Counted from the stretch's first letter, positions 26,226-33,874 are shown. The stretch is 64,000 bases of DNA from Nocardioidaceae bacterium (GCA_017744365.1 JAGIBL010000001.1:310001-374000); one strand, 5' to 3'. Program-made: numbers and translations. Notes: generated from the letters alone by a model not told the origin.

Positions 26226-26648
26226 ATGAACGACGCCCCCGAGCCGGCCCCGGAGCCCGCGCGGCTGCAGCGGCTCAACCGCCTGGATTCCCTCTCCGAC
26301 GCGGAGCTGCGGACCGTCATCGCCGCGGGCCGGCACGTGCGCCAGCCCGCCGGGTGGGCACTGATCTCCGAGGGCACCCCGGCCGACAAGGCCTACCTGA
26401 TCGTCGACGGCGAGGTCTCGGTCCGCCGGCACGGCCACGAGGTTGCCACCCTCGGCCCCGGCGACGTGATCGGCGAGGTCTCCATCGTCGAGCACAAGCT
26501 GCGCACGGCGAGCGTGGTCAGCCTGACCCCGCTCGAGGTCATCCACTTCACCCGCGAGTCCGTCGAGGACCTGATCGAGAAGGTGCCCGCCTTCGGAGAA
26601 GCCATCCGGGCCACCGCCGCGGACCGGCTGGGCGACGACCAGGCGTGA
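26226..26648 (+). CDS. Solo cyclic-nucleotide-binding domain protein
   Basis: 140 residues. One cNMP-binding domain with cassette V-I-G-E-V-S-I-V-E-H-K-L-R-T-A-S-V-V (Glu and Arg conserved), preceded by an E/P-rich start. No DNA-binding domain. GGGAGGAG is upstream of ATG 26226. Its stop overlaps the cyclase GTG by three bases, making a two-gene unit in which the maker and a reader of the second messenger are produced together. Related to the solo cNMP protein at 13219-13647. It may anchor or feed back on the cyclase, which is inferred from gene order only. Confidence 0.82.
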   Translation: MNDAPEPAPEPARLQRLNRLDSLSDAELRTVIAAGRHVRQPAGWALISEGTPADKAYLIVDGEVSVRRHGHEVATLGPGDVIGEVSIVEHKLRTASVVSLTPLEVIHFTRESVEDLIEKVPAFGEAIRATAADRLGDDQA

Positions 26649-27748
26649 CCGACTCGCAGCACCCCCTGGACCCCCAGGAGATCGTCGAGATCCTGGAGAC
26701 CCACCTGCTCGGCAGCACCCCGACGCTGACCGGTGACCAGGTGGCCGAGGCGGTCGGCATCCCACGCGAGACCGCGCAGGCACGCTGGCGCTCGCTCGGG
26801 TTCACCGAGGTGGACGACGACGTGGTCGCCTTCACCCAGGCCGACCTGGAGGCGCTGCGGCTGACCCAGCGGATGCACGAGCTGGGCATCATCCACGACG
26901 AGGACGAGGCCGCGCTGATCCGCACGTTGGGGCGCAGCTTCGCCCGGCTCGCGGAGTGGCAGCTGAGCATGCTCGGCGACACGATCGACCCGAGCACGCT
27001 CAGCGCCGAGGAGCTGGAGGCGGTGATCGGCGAGGTGACGCCGCTCATCGAGCAGGTGCAGAACTACATCTGGCGCCGGCACGTGCTCAGCGCCGCCTCT
27101 CGCGTTCTGCTCGCCCCGCCGGCCGACGACGAGGACGGCACCCGCGAGGCCATCGGCTTCGCCGACATCGTCGGCTACACCCGGCAGACCCGCTCGCTCT
27201 CCCAGGAGGAGCTGGCCCGGCTCGTCGAGGGCTTCGAGGCGCGAGCCCTGGCCATCGTCACCGAGCACCACGGCCGGATCATCAAGACCATCGGCGACGA
27301 GATCCTGTTCGCCGCGGACAGCGCCCACGACGCCGCGCACATCGCGCTGGAGCTGGTCGAGGGGCACCTGGCCGACGAGAACTTCCCCCAGCTGCGCGTC
27401 GGCGTCGCCTGGGGTCCCGTGCTGAACCGGCTGGGCGACGTGTTCGGGCCGACCGTGAACCTGGCATCCCGGCTGACCTCGGTGGCCCGGCCGGGCCGGG
27501 TGCTCATCGACAAGGAGATGGCCGACGCCCTCGCGGACGACGAGGACTTCAAGCTGCGCCGGATGCGCCGGGTCTCGGTCAAGGGCTACCGCCGGCTGGA
27601 GCCGTGGGTGCTGCGCCGCCCGATCGACGAGGACGACCTACCCCCGATCGCCGCGCAGCTCTACGAGCGCGGGCAGGACCTCCTCGGGCTCGTCGACGAG
27701 CCGCAGGGCCGCACCGAACGGCCGTCCGGCGGCGAGCGTCCCGAGTAG
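26645..27748 (+). CDS. Class III adenylate/guanylate cyclase
   Basis: 367 residues from GTG 26645. N-terminal 160 residues are helical (resembling an adenylate-cyclase regulatory domain with a V-A-E-A-V-G-I-P winged-helix-like start). Catalytic domain from about 165: first metal Asp in G-F-A-D-I-V-G-Y-T, second in T-I-G-D-E-I-L-F, G-V-A-W-G-P-V, the G-P-T-V-N-L-A-S-R-L signature with Asn and Arg of the transition state. No membrane segment, so cytoplasmic. Substrate choice (ATP or GTP) is not certain from motifs. The last 111 bp overlap the convergent LOG-family gene. Confidence 0.87.
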   Translation: MTDSQHPLDPQEIVEILETHLLGSTPTLTGDQVAEAVGIPRETAQARWRSLGFTEVDDDVVAFTQADLEALRLTQRMHELGIIHDEDEAALIRTLGRSFARLAEWQLSMLGDTIDPSTLSAEELEAVIGEVTPLIEQVQNYIWRRHVLSAASRVLLAPPADDEDGTREAIGFADIVGYTRQTRSLSQEELARLVEGFEARALAIVTEHHGRIIKTIGDEILFAADSAHDAAHIALELVEGHLADENFPQLRVGVAWGPVLNRLGDVFGPTVNLASRLTSVARPGRVLIDKEMADALADDEDFKLRRMRRVSVKGYRRLEPWVLRRPIDEDDLPPIAAQLYERGQDLLGLVDEPQGRTERPSGGERPE

Positions 27749-28741
27749 GTCCCAGGCGCCCAGCCGCCGGGTCCAGTGCTCCTTGCCGACCAGCACCATC
27801 GGCACCACCTGGGCTGGCTGGGCGTAGTAGTTCTCGCAGGCCGCCTGGAAGATCTCCTGCACGGTGCCGGCCGCGCCCGGCAGGAACACCAGCCCGCCGC
27901 GGCAGGTCCGGATCAGCACGTCCTCGCGCAGCGCGTTGCTGAAGTACTTGGCGATCACCGAGGCGAACGCGTTCGGCGGCTCGTGGCCGTAGAACCAGGT
28001 CGGGATCCCCAGCGAGTCGCCGCCGCTTCCGACCCGGTCCCGTACGTCGAAGGCGGCCCGGGCCCAGGCGCCGACGTCCGCGCGGAAGTCCGGAGCGCCG
28101 GCCAGGATCGCCAGCGCCTCCTCGACGGCATCCTCGGGCTGCCCGGCCAGGAAGGCGCCCAGGTTGGCGGCCTCCATCGCCCCGGGCCCGCCGCCGGTGG
28201 CGACCGTGCGGTCAGCGGCCAGAGCCCGGCCCAGCCGTACGGCGTGCGCGTACCCGGGCTCGTCGCGCCGGAGCGCGTGCCCACCGAGCACGCCGACCAC
28301 GGTTCTGCCCTCGGCGAAGTCGCCCAGCGCGTCGTCGATCGCGTGGTCGTGCAGCGCGGCGGCCAGGGTCCGGTCCAGCTCGCGGGGTGTCCGCGACCAG
28401 GCGTAGGCGCGCGCGTCCGGGGTGCTCGGATAGCCGGCGCCGAGGCCGTCGTACAGCTCCTCGGGGGTGTAGAGCGCGGCCCGGTACGGGTCGAAGGGCA
28501 GGTCCGGGACCGCCGGGAAGACGAGTGCGCCGCGCCGTCGTACGTCGTGCTCGGTGCCGGGACCGTCGCCGTCGGCGAAGCGGCAGCCCAGGAAGACCGC
28601 GGTGGCCACCTCGAGCCGGGCCAGCACCGGCGCGCGCTCGCGCAGGTCCAGCGACTGCAGGTGGCAGCGGCGCAGCGTGCGACCGCCCTGGGCCACGAAC
28701 GCGTCGAAGGCCGCCAGCGACTCGATCTCGCGCAGGTCCAC
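27638..28741 (-). CDS. LOG-family protein (cytokinin-nucleotide phosphoribohydrolase-like)
   Basis: 367 residues, longer than typical 180-residue LOG enzymes. The Rossmann core has V-G-V-L-G-G-H, the T-G-G-G-P-G-A-M-E-A-A-N motif, and P-G-A-A-G-T-V-Q-E-I-F, a variant of P-G-G-x-G-T-x-x-E with Ala for the second Gly. An N-terminal domain of about 130 residues precedes it. LOG enzymes release the base from nucleoside monophosphates; the larger members may act on other nucleotides. GTG 28741 is leaderless: TAGGTT on the minus strand ends six bases before it and overlaps the stop of the next gene. Confidence 0.82.
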   Translation of the reverse strand: MDLREIESLAAFDAFVAQGGRTLRRCHLQSLDLRERAPVLARLEVATAVFLGCRFADGDGPGTEHDVRRRGALVFPAVPDLPFDPYRAALYTPEELYDGLGAGYPSTPDARAYAWSRTPRELDRTLAAALHDHAIDDALGDFAEGRTVVGVLGGHALRRDEPGYAHAVRLGRALAADRTVATGGGPGAMEAANLGAFLAGQPEDAVEEALAILAGAPDFRADVGAWARAAFDVRDRVGSGGDSLGIPTWFYGHEPPNAFASVIAKYFSNALREDVLIRTCRGGLVFLPGAAGTVQEIFQAACENYYAQPAQVVPMVLVGKEHWTRRLGAWDLLGTLAAGRPFGAALRLVDEPEEVLPALVELRGDRG

Positions 28742-28747
28742 GGGCCG

Positions 28748-28753
28748 AACCTA
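28748..28753 (-). promoter_or_regulatory. -10 hexamer TAGGTT, leaderless promoter of the LOG gene
   Basis: Reverse complement of AACCTA. Ends six bases before GTG 28741. Three of its bases belong to the stop codon of the upstream gene (28751-28753). Confidence 0.5.
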
Positions 28754-29191
28754 GGCCATCGGCGTGCGGTCCTCGCGGGAGACGCAGTGGATCGCGTTGA
28801 GCGGGAGCCGCGCGATCTGGGCGAGCGCGGTCCGCAGGTCCGGTCCTGACGCCGGGTCGCGGACCTCGATGTCCAGACCGGTGCCCGCCGCGCTCACCGA
28901 GACCCGGAGCACGCCGAGGTCGGTGGCCCGCAGGCTCCGCCGGACCCGGACGGCGGCGGAGCGCATCGCGCCCTCGCCGTACGCGGCCGCGGTGGTGACC
29001 AGCTCGATGTCGATGCCGTGCGGCCGGGTGCCGACGAGCTCCTGGACCCGCTTGGGCGGGTGGCCGACCCAGTACGTGGTGATCCGGTGCTCCTGCGGAT
29101 GGGCCTCCAGGCCCGCGAACCGGCGGCCGCCGAGGCGTTCCAGGGTCGTGACGACCTCGGCGAAGTCGGCGCGGCGGCGGTGTTTCCTCAC
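28751..29191 (-). CDS. Uncharacterised 146-residue protein
   Basis: Not recognised. GTG 29191 is preceded by GAGGGAGAG at a good distance. The sequence is rich in Arg and Val with no signal peptide or membrane segment. A basic N-terminus, a G-R-R-F-A-G-L-E-A-H-P-Q-E-H-R-I-T-T-Y-W segment, and a C-terminal D-P-A-S-G-P-D-L-R-T-A-L block are visible. Coding potential is supported by the start signal and lack of a competing frame. It lies between the LOG gene and a divergent glycosyltransferase. Confidence 0.6.
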   Translation of the reverse strand: MRKHRRRADFAEVVTTLERLGGRRFAGLEAHPQEHRITTYWVGHPPKRVQELVGTRPHGIDIELVTTAAAYGEGAMRSAAVRVRRSLRATDLGVLRVSVSAAGTGLDIEVRDPASGPDLRTALAQIARLPLNAIHCVSREDRTPMA

Positions 29192-29344
29192 GGGTGTCTC
29201 TCCCTCGGTCGGCGGTCCCGGTGCGGGTGTGCCCGGTAGACGGAGGAGAGGGCCGTTTCATCACGCCATCCGGCCGAATTGGTTGGTTACGCGGCGTTCA
29301 CCGACACGAGGGATCGAGGTGGCCGTCCGTTCCGAGCCGCTTCC

Positions 29345-29350
29345 TACCGT
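29345..29350 (+). promoter_or_regulatory. -10 hexamer TACCGT, leaderless promoter
   Basis: Ends seven bases before ATG 29358 of the glycosyltransferase; no Shine-Dalgarno is present in between. Confidence 0.45.
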
Positions 29351-29357
29351 CGAGGAC

Positions 29358-30494
29358 ATGAGCGGACTGCGTGTCCTCGTCGTCACCGAGTCGTTCCTGC
29401 CGCAGGTCAACGGCGTCACCCACTCGGTGCGCCGGGTCCTCGACCACCTCTCCCTCCGCGGTCACCGCGCGGTGCTGGTCGCGCCCAGCGGGCCCGAGGA
29501 GTACGCCGGCGCGCCGGTGCTGCGGACCGCCTCGGTGGCGATGCCCACCTACCGGGACTTCCCGGTCGGGGTGGCCTCGCGCGCCACGCTGCGCAAGGTC
29601 ATCGAGGACGTCGAGCCCGACGTGGTCCACCTCGCCTCGCCGGCCGTGCTCGGGCGGACGGCGGGACAGGTGGCCCGCGGCCTGGGGGTGCCGGTGGTCG
29701 CGGTCTACCAGACCGACCTGATCGGTTTCGCGGCCCGCTACCCGTTCCCGGGCGCGACCGCGCTGATGCGCAAGCTGACCACCAGCATCCACGGCCCGGC
29801 CGACCTCAACCTGGTGCCGTCCACCGCCAGCCGCGACCAGCTCGCCGGGCTCGGGGTGGCGAACCTGGCGATCTGGCCGCGCGGCGTGGACGTCGAGCAG
29901 TTCCACCCGGGCCGGCGCAGCGCCCGGCTGCGCACCGAGATCGGTGCCGAGCTGGGCGACGTCGTGGTCGGGTACGTCGGCCGGCTGGCCGCCGAGAAGG
30001 AGCTCGACCTGCTCCGCTCGATCGAGCACCTGCCCCGGCACCGGCTGGTCCTGGTCGGCGGCGGCCCGGAGGAGGCGCGGCTGCGCGCGCTGCTGCCCCA
30101 GGCGCACTTCCTCGGCGTCCGGCACGGTGAGGACCTGGGGCGGATCGTGGCCTCCTTCGACGTGTTCGTGCACACCGGCAGCACCGAGACGTTCTGCCAG
30201 TCCGCCCAGGAGGCGCTCGCCTCGGGCGTGCCGGTGGTGGCCCCCGACGCCGGCGGCCTGCGCGACCTGGTCCGGCCGGGCGAGAACGGGCTGCTCTTCG
30301 AGCCCGGCAACGGCACCGACCTGTACGGGCACGTGAAGACGCTGGTCGACGACCGGATGCTGCGCACCCGGATGGGGCTGGAGGCGCACGCCGGCATCCG
30401 CGGGCGCTCCTGGGAGTCGGTCAACGACGCCCTGGTCGCCCACTACCACCGGCTCGCGGGCCAGGCCCCGGTGCCGCTGCGCCCGGTCGCCTAG
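29358..30494 (+). CDS. GT4 glycosyltransferase, MgtA/PimB-like mannosyltransferase
   Basis: 378 residues, GT-B fold. N-terminal V-T-E-S-F-L-P-Q-V-N-G-V-T-H-S-V, central Y-V-G-R-L-A-A-E-K-E-L-D-L-L, and C-terminal E-x7-E region T-G-S-T-E-T-F-C-Q-S-A-Q-E-A-L-A-S-G-V-P-V-V, as in GDP-mannose-dependent alpha-mannosyltransferases that build phosphatidylinositol mannosides or lipomannan-like glycolipids in actinobacteria. Cytoplasmic, membrane-associated by family. The exact acceptor is not determined. Convergent with the RIO kinase gene, with which it shares a 22-bp-period direct repeat at the junction. Confidence 0.85.
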   Translation: MSGLRVLVVTESFLPQVNGVTHSVRRVLDHLSLRGHRAVLVAPSGPEEYAGAPVLRTASVAMPTYRDFPVGVASRATLRKVIEDVEPDVVHLASPAVLGRTAGQVARGLGVPVVAVYQTDLIGFAARYPFPGATALMRKLTTSIHGPADLNLVPSTASRDQLAGLGVANLAIWPRGVDVEQFHPGRRSARLRTEIGAELGDVVVGYVGRLAAEKELDLLRSIEHLPRHRLVLVGGGPEEARLRALLPQAHFLGVRHGEDLGRIVASFDVFVHTGSTETFCQSAQEALASGVPVVAPDAGGLRDLVRPGENGLLFEPGNGTDLYGHVKTLVDDRMLRTRMGLEAHAGIRGRSWESVNDALVAHYHRLAGQAPVPLRPVA

Positions 30495-30497
30495 CCG

Positions 30498-30537
30498 CCG
30501 AATCCGGCCTTCTGGCTCGCCGAGTCGGGCCTTCTGG
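30498..30537. repeat. Direct repeat at a convergent junction
   Basis: CCGAATCCGGCCTTCTGG (30498-30515) and CCGAGTCGGGCCTTCTGG (30520-30537), 16 of 18 positions identical, period 22. They fill the gap between the glycosyltransferase stop and the RIO kinase stop. Confidence 0.7.
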
Positions 30538-31389
30538 TCACCAGGCCGAGGCCATCACCTCGGCGAACAGCTCGTGCTCGTCGACCTCCAGCCCACGCCG
30601 GCTGAACCAGGTGCACAGGTTGTGGCAGTCGCGCAGCAGGAAGTCGGCGCCGTTCGGGTTCGCCACCAGGTCGACCATCTGCGGCAGGTCGATGACAACC
30701 ACGCGCTCACCCGCGGCCAGGACGTTGTACGGCGACAGGTCACCGTGCACGAATCCCTCGGCCGCCATCGTGCACAGGGCGTCGCGCAGCTGCTCGAACC
30801 AGCTGCGCAGCAGGTCCGGACCCGGCCGCGCGGTCGCCAGGCGGGGAGCCGGCTCGCCGTCGACGGTGACCAGCTCCATCAGGATCTCGGTACCGTCGAT
30901 CTGCACGGGGTAGGGCACCGGCACGCCGGCCAGCCAGCAGCGCTGCAGCGAGTCCCACTCCGCACCGGCCCACTGCGCGGCCGCGACCGCCTTGCCGAAG
31001 GCGGACTTCTTGGCCAGCGCGCGGGCCTCCCGGGAGTCCTTGGTGCGCCGCCCCTCGGTGTAGCCGGCGTTGCGGTGGAAGCTGCGGTGCTCCTCGGAGC
31101 GGTACCGCTTGGCGGCGAGCGTGACCGTCTGGTCGGTGCCGGGCACCCAGCGCTCGAGCAGGACGACGTCGGCCTCCTTGCCGGTCTTGAGGACGCCGAG
31201 GTCGGCCTCGAGGGCGGCGCGGTCGGTGACGAGCCAGTCGGGAACGGGCGCGGGTCCGCGCATCAGCGGTTCGAGGTCCCAGTAGCGGGTGAAGCGGGCG
31301 CCGTCCCCGGGGTCGTCGAGGGCGGCGTAGTCGAAGGTGAAGTCAGGGTCGAGCTGAGGGTCGAGCTGAGCCGGATCGGCTGAAGACAT
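30538..31389 (-). CDS. RIO1-type serine/threonine kinase
   Basis: 283 residues from ATG 31389, which follows GGAGAACCCACC. RIO signatures: L-K-T-G-K-E-A-D-V-V-L-L-E (ATP loop, about 67-79), A-K-R-Y-R, a catalytic loop H-G-D-L-S-P-Y-N-V-L (about 216-225) and I-D-L-P-Q (about 230). RIO kinases phosphorylate or act as ATPases on ribosome-related substrates in archaea and eukaryotes; in bacteria their role is open. Upstream, a strong ribosome binding site starts a 35-codon ORF that overlaps this start codon in another frame. Confidence 0.88.
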   Translation of the reverse strand: MSSADPAQLDPQLDPDFTFDYAALDDPGDGARFTRYWDLEPLMRGPAPVPDWLVTDRAALEADLGVLKTGKEADVVLLERWVPGTDQTVTLAAKRYRSEEHRSFHRNAGYTEGRRTKDSREARALAKKSAFGKAVAAAQWAGAEWDSLQRCWLAGVPVPYPVQIDGTEILMELVTVDGEPAPRLATARPGPDLLRSWFEQLRDALCTMAAEGFVHGDLSPYNVLAAGERVVVIDLPQMVDLVANPNGADFLLRDCHNLCTWFSRRGLEVDEHELFAEVMASAW

Positions 31390-31450
31390 GGTGGGTTCTC
31401 CGAAGTGAGGTGAAGGGGCGGGTGGACACGCCGAAGACATCGATCTGCAC
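31343..31450 (-). CDS. Small upstream ORF overlapping the RIO kinase start
   Basis: GTG 31450 to a stop at 31343-31345, 35 residues beginning V-Q-I-D-V-F-G-V-S-T-R-P. GAGGAGG (31462-31456, minus strand) is only 5 bp from the GTG, the strongest such site in this gap and better than that of the RIO gene. The ORF runs 47 bp past the RIO ATG in a different frame. It may be a regulatory leader peptide. I recognise no family. Confidence 0.35.
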   Translation of the reverse strand: MQIDVFGVSTRPFTSLRRTHHVFSRSGSARPSARP

Positions 31451-31538
31451 GTCACCCTCCTCAGCTCCGGAGCCCACGGACGGGCTCGACCGGATCAGGG
31501 TCCCGGAGAGGAAACCGGGTCGCAACGGGTTTTCGCGG

Positions 31539-32390
31539 TCAGGGGTGGAGGAGGCGGGCCAGCTCCTCGACGCCTTGCACAAGCCTGGTGCCCGGGCGCG
31601 CCCACGAGGCGTTCGCGTCCACCGCGTGCACCCGTACGCCGGCGAGTCCGTGCTCGGCCAGGGTCGGGCGCAGGGCATCGGCGAGGGCGGTGGCGCCAGC
31701 GAGGTCGTAGCCGCACGGGCCGACCACGATCACGTCCGGCGAGGCGGCGGCGATCGCGTCCCAGGTGACCCGGCGGGACTTCTCGCCGGGCGTCCCGAGC
31801 AGCGGCTCGCCGCCGGCGAGCTCGATCATCTCGGGCACCCAGTGACCGGGTGCGAACGGCGGCTCGGTCCACTCCAGGAACATCACCCGCGGTCGCGTCC
31901 GGCCGGCGACGGTATCCGCGACCGCGGACAGCCGGGCCCGCTGGGAGGCCACGATCGCCGCGGCCTGCTCGGCGCGACCCGTCCGCTCGCCGAGCGTCAC
32001 GATCGAGCCCAGCACCTCGTCCAGGGTGTGCGGGTCGATGGTGAGCACCTCGGCCGTGCAGCCCAGGTGGGCCAGGGCGTCGTCGACGACGGAGACGTCC
32101 ACCGCGCAGACCGCGCACAGGTCCTGGGTCACGACCAGGTCCGCGTCGAGCCCGGCCAGCGCACCCTCGTCGAGGCGGTAGAGGTCCTCGCCCCGGGACA
32201 TCGCCTGCACGACGTACGCGTCGATCTCGGCGGGCGTCAGCCCGTCGGGCATCGCGGAGGTCGAGACGATCCGCCGCTCGCGCGCCTCGGCGGGGAAGTC
32301 GCACTCGAAGGTCACCCCGACCACGTCGTCGCCGGCCCCGACCGCGAACAGGATCTCGGTGGTCGACGGGAGCAGGCTGACGATGCGCAC
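31539..32390 (-). CDS. Cobalamin-binding (BtuF-like) periplasmic-fold protein without signal peptide
   Basis: 283 residues. Helical-backbone metal-receptor fold: R-I-V-S-L-L-P-S-T-T-E-I-L-F-A-V-G at the very N-terminus, V-T-Q-D-L-C-A-V-C-A-V, and the long central helix. Other BtuF proteins are exported ABC-transporter components; this one begins with the mature fold and lacks both signal peptide and lipobox, so it appears cytoplasmic, as known for a subgroup of actinobacterial 'cobalamin-binding' proteins. No btuC/btuD homologues are adjacent. GTG 32390 is leaderless, with TAGGGT on the minus strand six bases upstream. Confidence 0.78.
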   Translation of the reverse strand: MRIVSLLPSTTEILFAVGAGDDVVGVTFECDFPAEARERRIVSTSAMPDGLTPAEIDAYVVQAMSRGEDLYRLDEGALAGLDADLVVTQDLCAVCAVDVSVVDDALAHLGCTAEVLTIDPHTLDEVLGSIVTLGERTGRAEQAAAIVASQRARLSAVADTVAGRTRPRVMFLEWTEPPFAPGHWVPEMIELAGGEPLLGTPGEKSRRVTWDAIAAASPDVIVVGPCGYDLAGATALADALRPTLAEHGLAGVRVHAVDANASWARPGTRLVQGVEELARLLHP

Positions 32391-32393
32391 ACC

Positions 32394-32409
32394 CTCACCC
32401 TAGGGTGAG
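32394..32409. promoter_or_regulatory. Palindromic bidirectional leaderless promoter
   Basis: CTCACCCTAGGGTGAG, a perfect 16-bp palindrome. Its centre supplies TAGGGT on the plus strand (32401-32406, seven bases before ATG 32414) and TAGGGT on the minus strand (32402-32397, six bases before GTG 32390). Both -10 hexamers share the central TA, and the two start codons are 23 bp apart. The outer arms (AGGGTGAG) also resemble weak ribosome binding sites. Confidence 0.6.
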
Positions 32410-32413
32410 TGAC

Positions 32414-33874
32414 ATGAGCGAGCAGAAGGTCCTGGACGCGGTCCCGAAGCAGCTGCTGATCGGCGGTGAGTGGCGCGACGCGAGCGGGGGAGCGAGGTTC
32501 GCCGTCGAGGATCCCGCCACCGGCAAGGCGCTCTGCGAGATCGCCGATGCCACCCCCGAGGACGCGGTCGCCGCGCTCGACGCTGCCGTCGCGGCCCAGG
32601 CCGGCTGGGCGGCCACTCCGCCGAACGAACGCTCCGAGATCCTCTACCGGGCCTTCCAGCTGCTCAACGAGCGCGCCGACGACCTGGCCCTGCTGATGAC
32701 CCTGGAGATGGGGAAGTCGGTGGCCGAGTCGAAGGGCGAGATCGCCTACGCGGCCGAGTTCTTCCGCTGGTTCTCGGGCGAGGCGCTGCGGCTGGACGGC
32801 TACTACAAGACCGCCGGCAACGGGCAGAGCCGGGTGCTGGTGATGCGCCAGCCGGTCGGCCCCTGCTACTTCATCACGCCCTGGAACTTCCCGAACGCGA
32901 TGGGCACCCGCAAGATCGGCCCGGCCATCGCCGCCGGCTGCACGATGGTGGTCAAGCCCGCCCAGCAGACGCCGCTGTCGATGCTCGCGCTGGCGCGCCT
33001 CCTGGAGGAGTGCGGGCTGCCGAAGGGGGTGCTCAACGTGGTCACCTCGACCAGCTCGAGCGCGGTCTCCAAGCCGATCATCAGCGACCCGCGGTTGCGC
33101 AAGCTCTCCTTCACCGGGTCGACCGAGGTCGGCCGGACGCTGATCGCGCAGGCCGCCGACCAGGTGCTCAAGGTCTCCATGGAGCTGGGCGGGAACGCGC
33201 CGTTCCTGGTCTTCGCCGACGCGGACCTGGACGCCGCGGTCGAGGGCGCGATGCTGGCGAAGATGCGCAACGTCGGCGAGGCGTGCACCTCGGCGAACCG
33301 GTTCCACGTGCACGAGTCGGTGGCCGCCGAGTTCGCCGAGAAGCTGGCCGCGCGGATGGGCGCGCTGACGGTCGGCCGCGGCACCGAGGACGGTGTCCAG
33401 GTGGGCCCTCTCATCGACGCGGCCCAGCAGGGCAAGGTCGCCGAGCTCGTCGACGACGCGGTCGCCCGCGGCGCCTCGGTGGTGACCGGCGGCAGCAAGG
33501 GCGACGGGCCCGGGTACTTCTTCGCCCCGACCGTGCTCACCGGTGTCACCGAGGACGCCCGGGTGCTGCACGAGGAGATCTTCGGGCCGGTGGCGCCGAT
33601 CGCCACGTTCTCCACCGACGAGGAGGCGATCGCGGCGGCAAACCGGACCGAGTACGGCCTGGTCGCCTACGTGTTCACCCGCGATCTGCAGCGGGCGTTC
33701 AAGGTCTGCGAGGCGCTGGAGACCGGGATGATCGGGCTCAACCAGGGCATGGTCTCCAACGCGGGCGCGCCCTTCGGCGGCGTCAAGCAGTCCGGGACCG
33801 GGCGCGAGGGCGGCAACGAGGGCATCGCGGAGTACCTGGAGACCAAGTACGTCGCGATGAACCTCCCGGCATGA
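32414..33874 (+). CDS. gabD: NAD(P)-dependent succinate-semialdehyde dehydrogenase family protein
   Basis: 486 residues from ATG 32414. Aldehyde dehydrogenase fold: F-I-T-P-W-N-F-P (NAD site), M-E-L-G-G-N-A-P (catalytic Glu, about 257), N-V-G-E-A-C-T-S-A-N-R (catalytic Cys, about 289) and E-E-I-F-G-P-V. The lengths and motifs fit the GabD2/SSADH subgroup, which converts succinate semialdehyde to succinate. GTG 32405 is an alternative start but would remove the leaderless spacing. Coupled by ATGA to the Nudix gene. Confidence 0.85.
   Translation: MSEQKVLDAVPKQLLIGGEWRDASGGARFAVEDPATGKALCEIADATPEDAVAALDAAVAAQAGWAATPPNERSEILYRAFQLLNERADDLALLMTLEMGKSVAESKGEIAYAAEFFRWFSGEALRLDGYYKTAGNGQSRVLVMRQPVGPCYFITPWNFPNAMGTRKIGPAIAAGCTMVVKPAQQTPLSMLALARLLEECGLPKGVLNVVTSTSSSAVSKPIISDPRLRKLSFTGSTEVGRTLIAQAADQVLKVSMELGGNAPFLVFADADLDAAVEGAMLAKMRNVGEACTSANRFHVHESVAAEFAEKLAARMGALTVGRGTEDGVQVGPLIDAAQQGKVAELVDDAVARGASVVTGGSKGDGPGYFFAPTVLTGVTEDARVLHEEIFGPVAPIATFSTDEEAIAAANRTEYGLVAYVFTRDLQRAFKVCEALETGMIGLNQGMVSNAGAPFGGVKQSGTGREGGNEGIAEYLETKYVAMNLPA

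Noticed and set aside
31460-31495. Guanidine-II (mini-ykkC) type hairpin pair
   Set aside because: The GAGCCC/GGGCTC loop reads ACGG only on the strand without a downstream gene, and the closing pairs do not fit the class.
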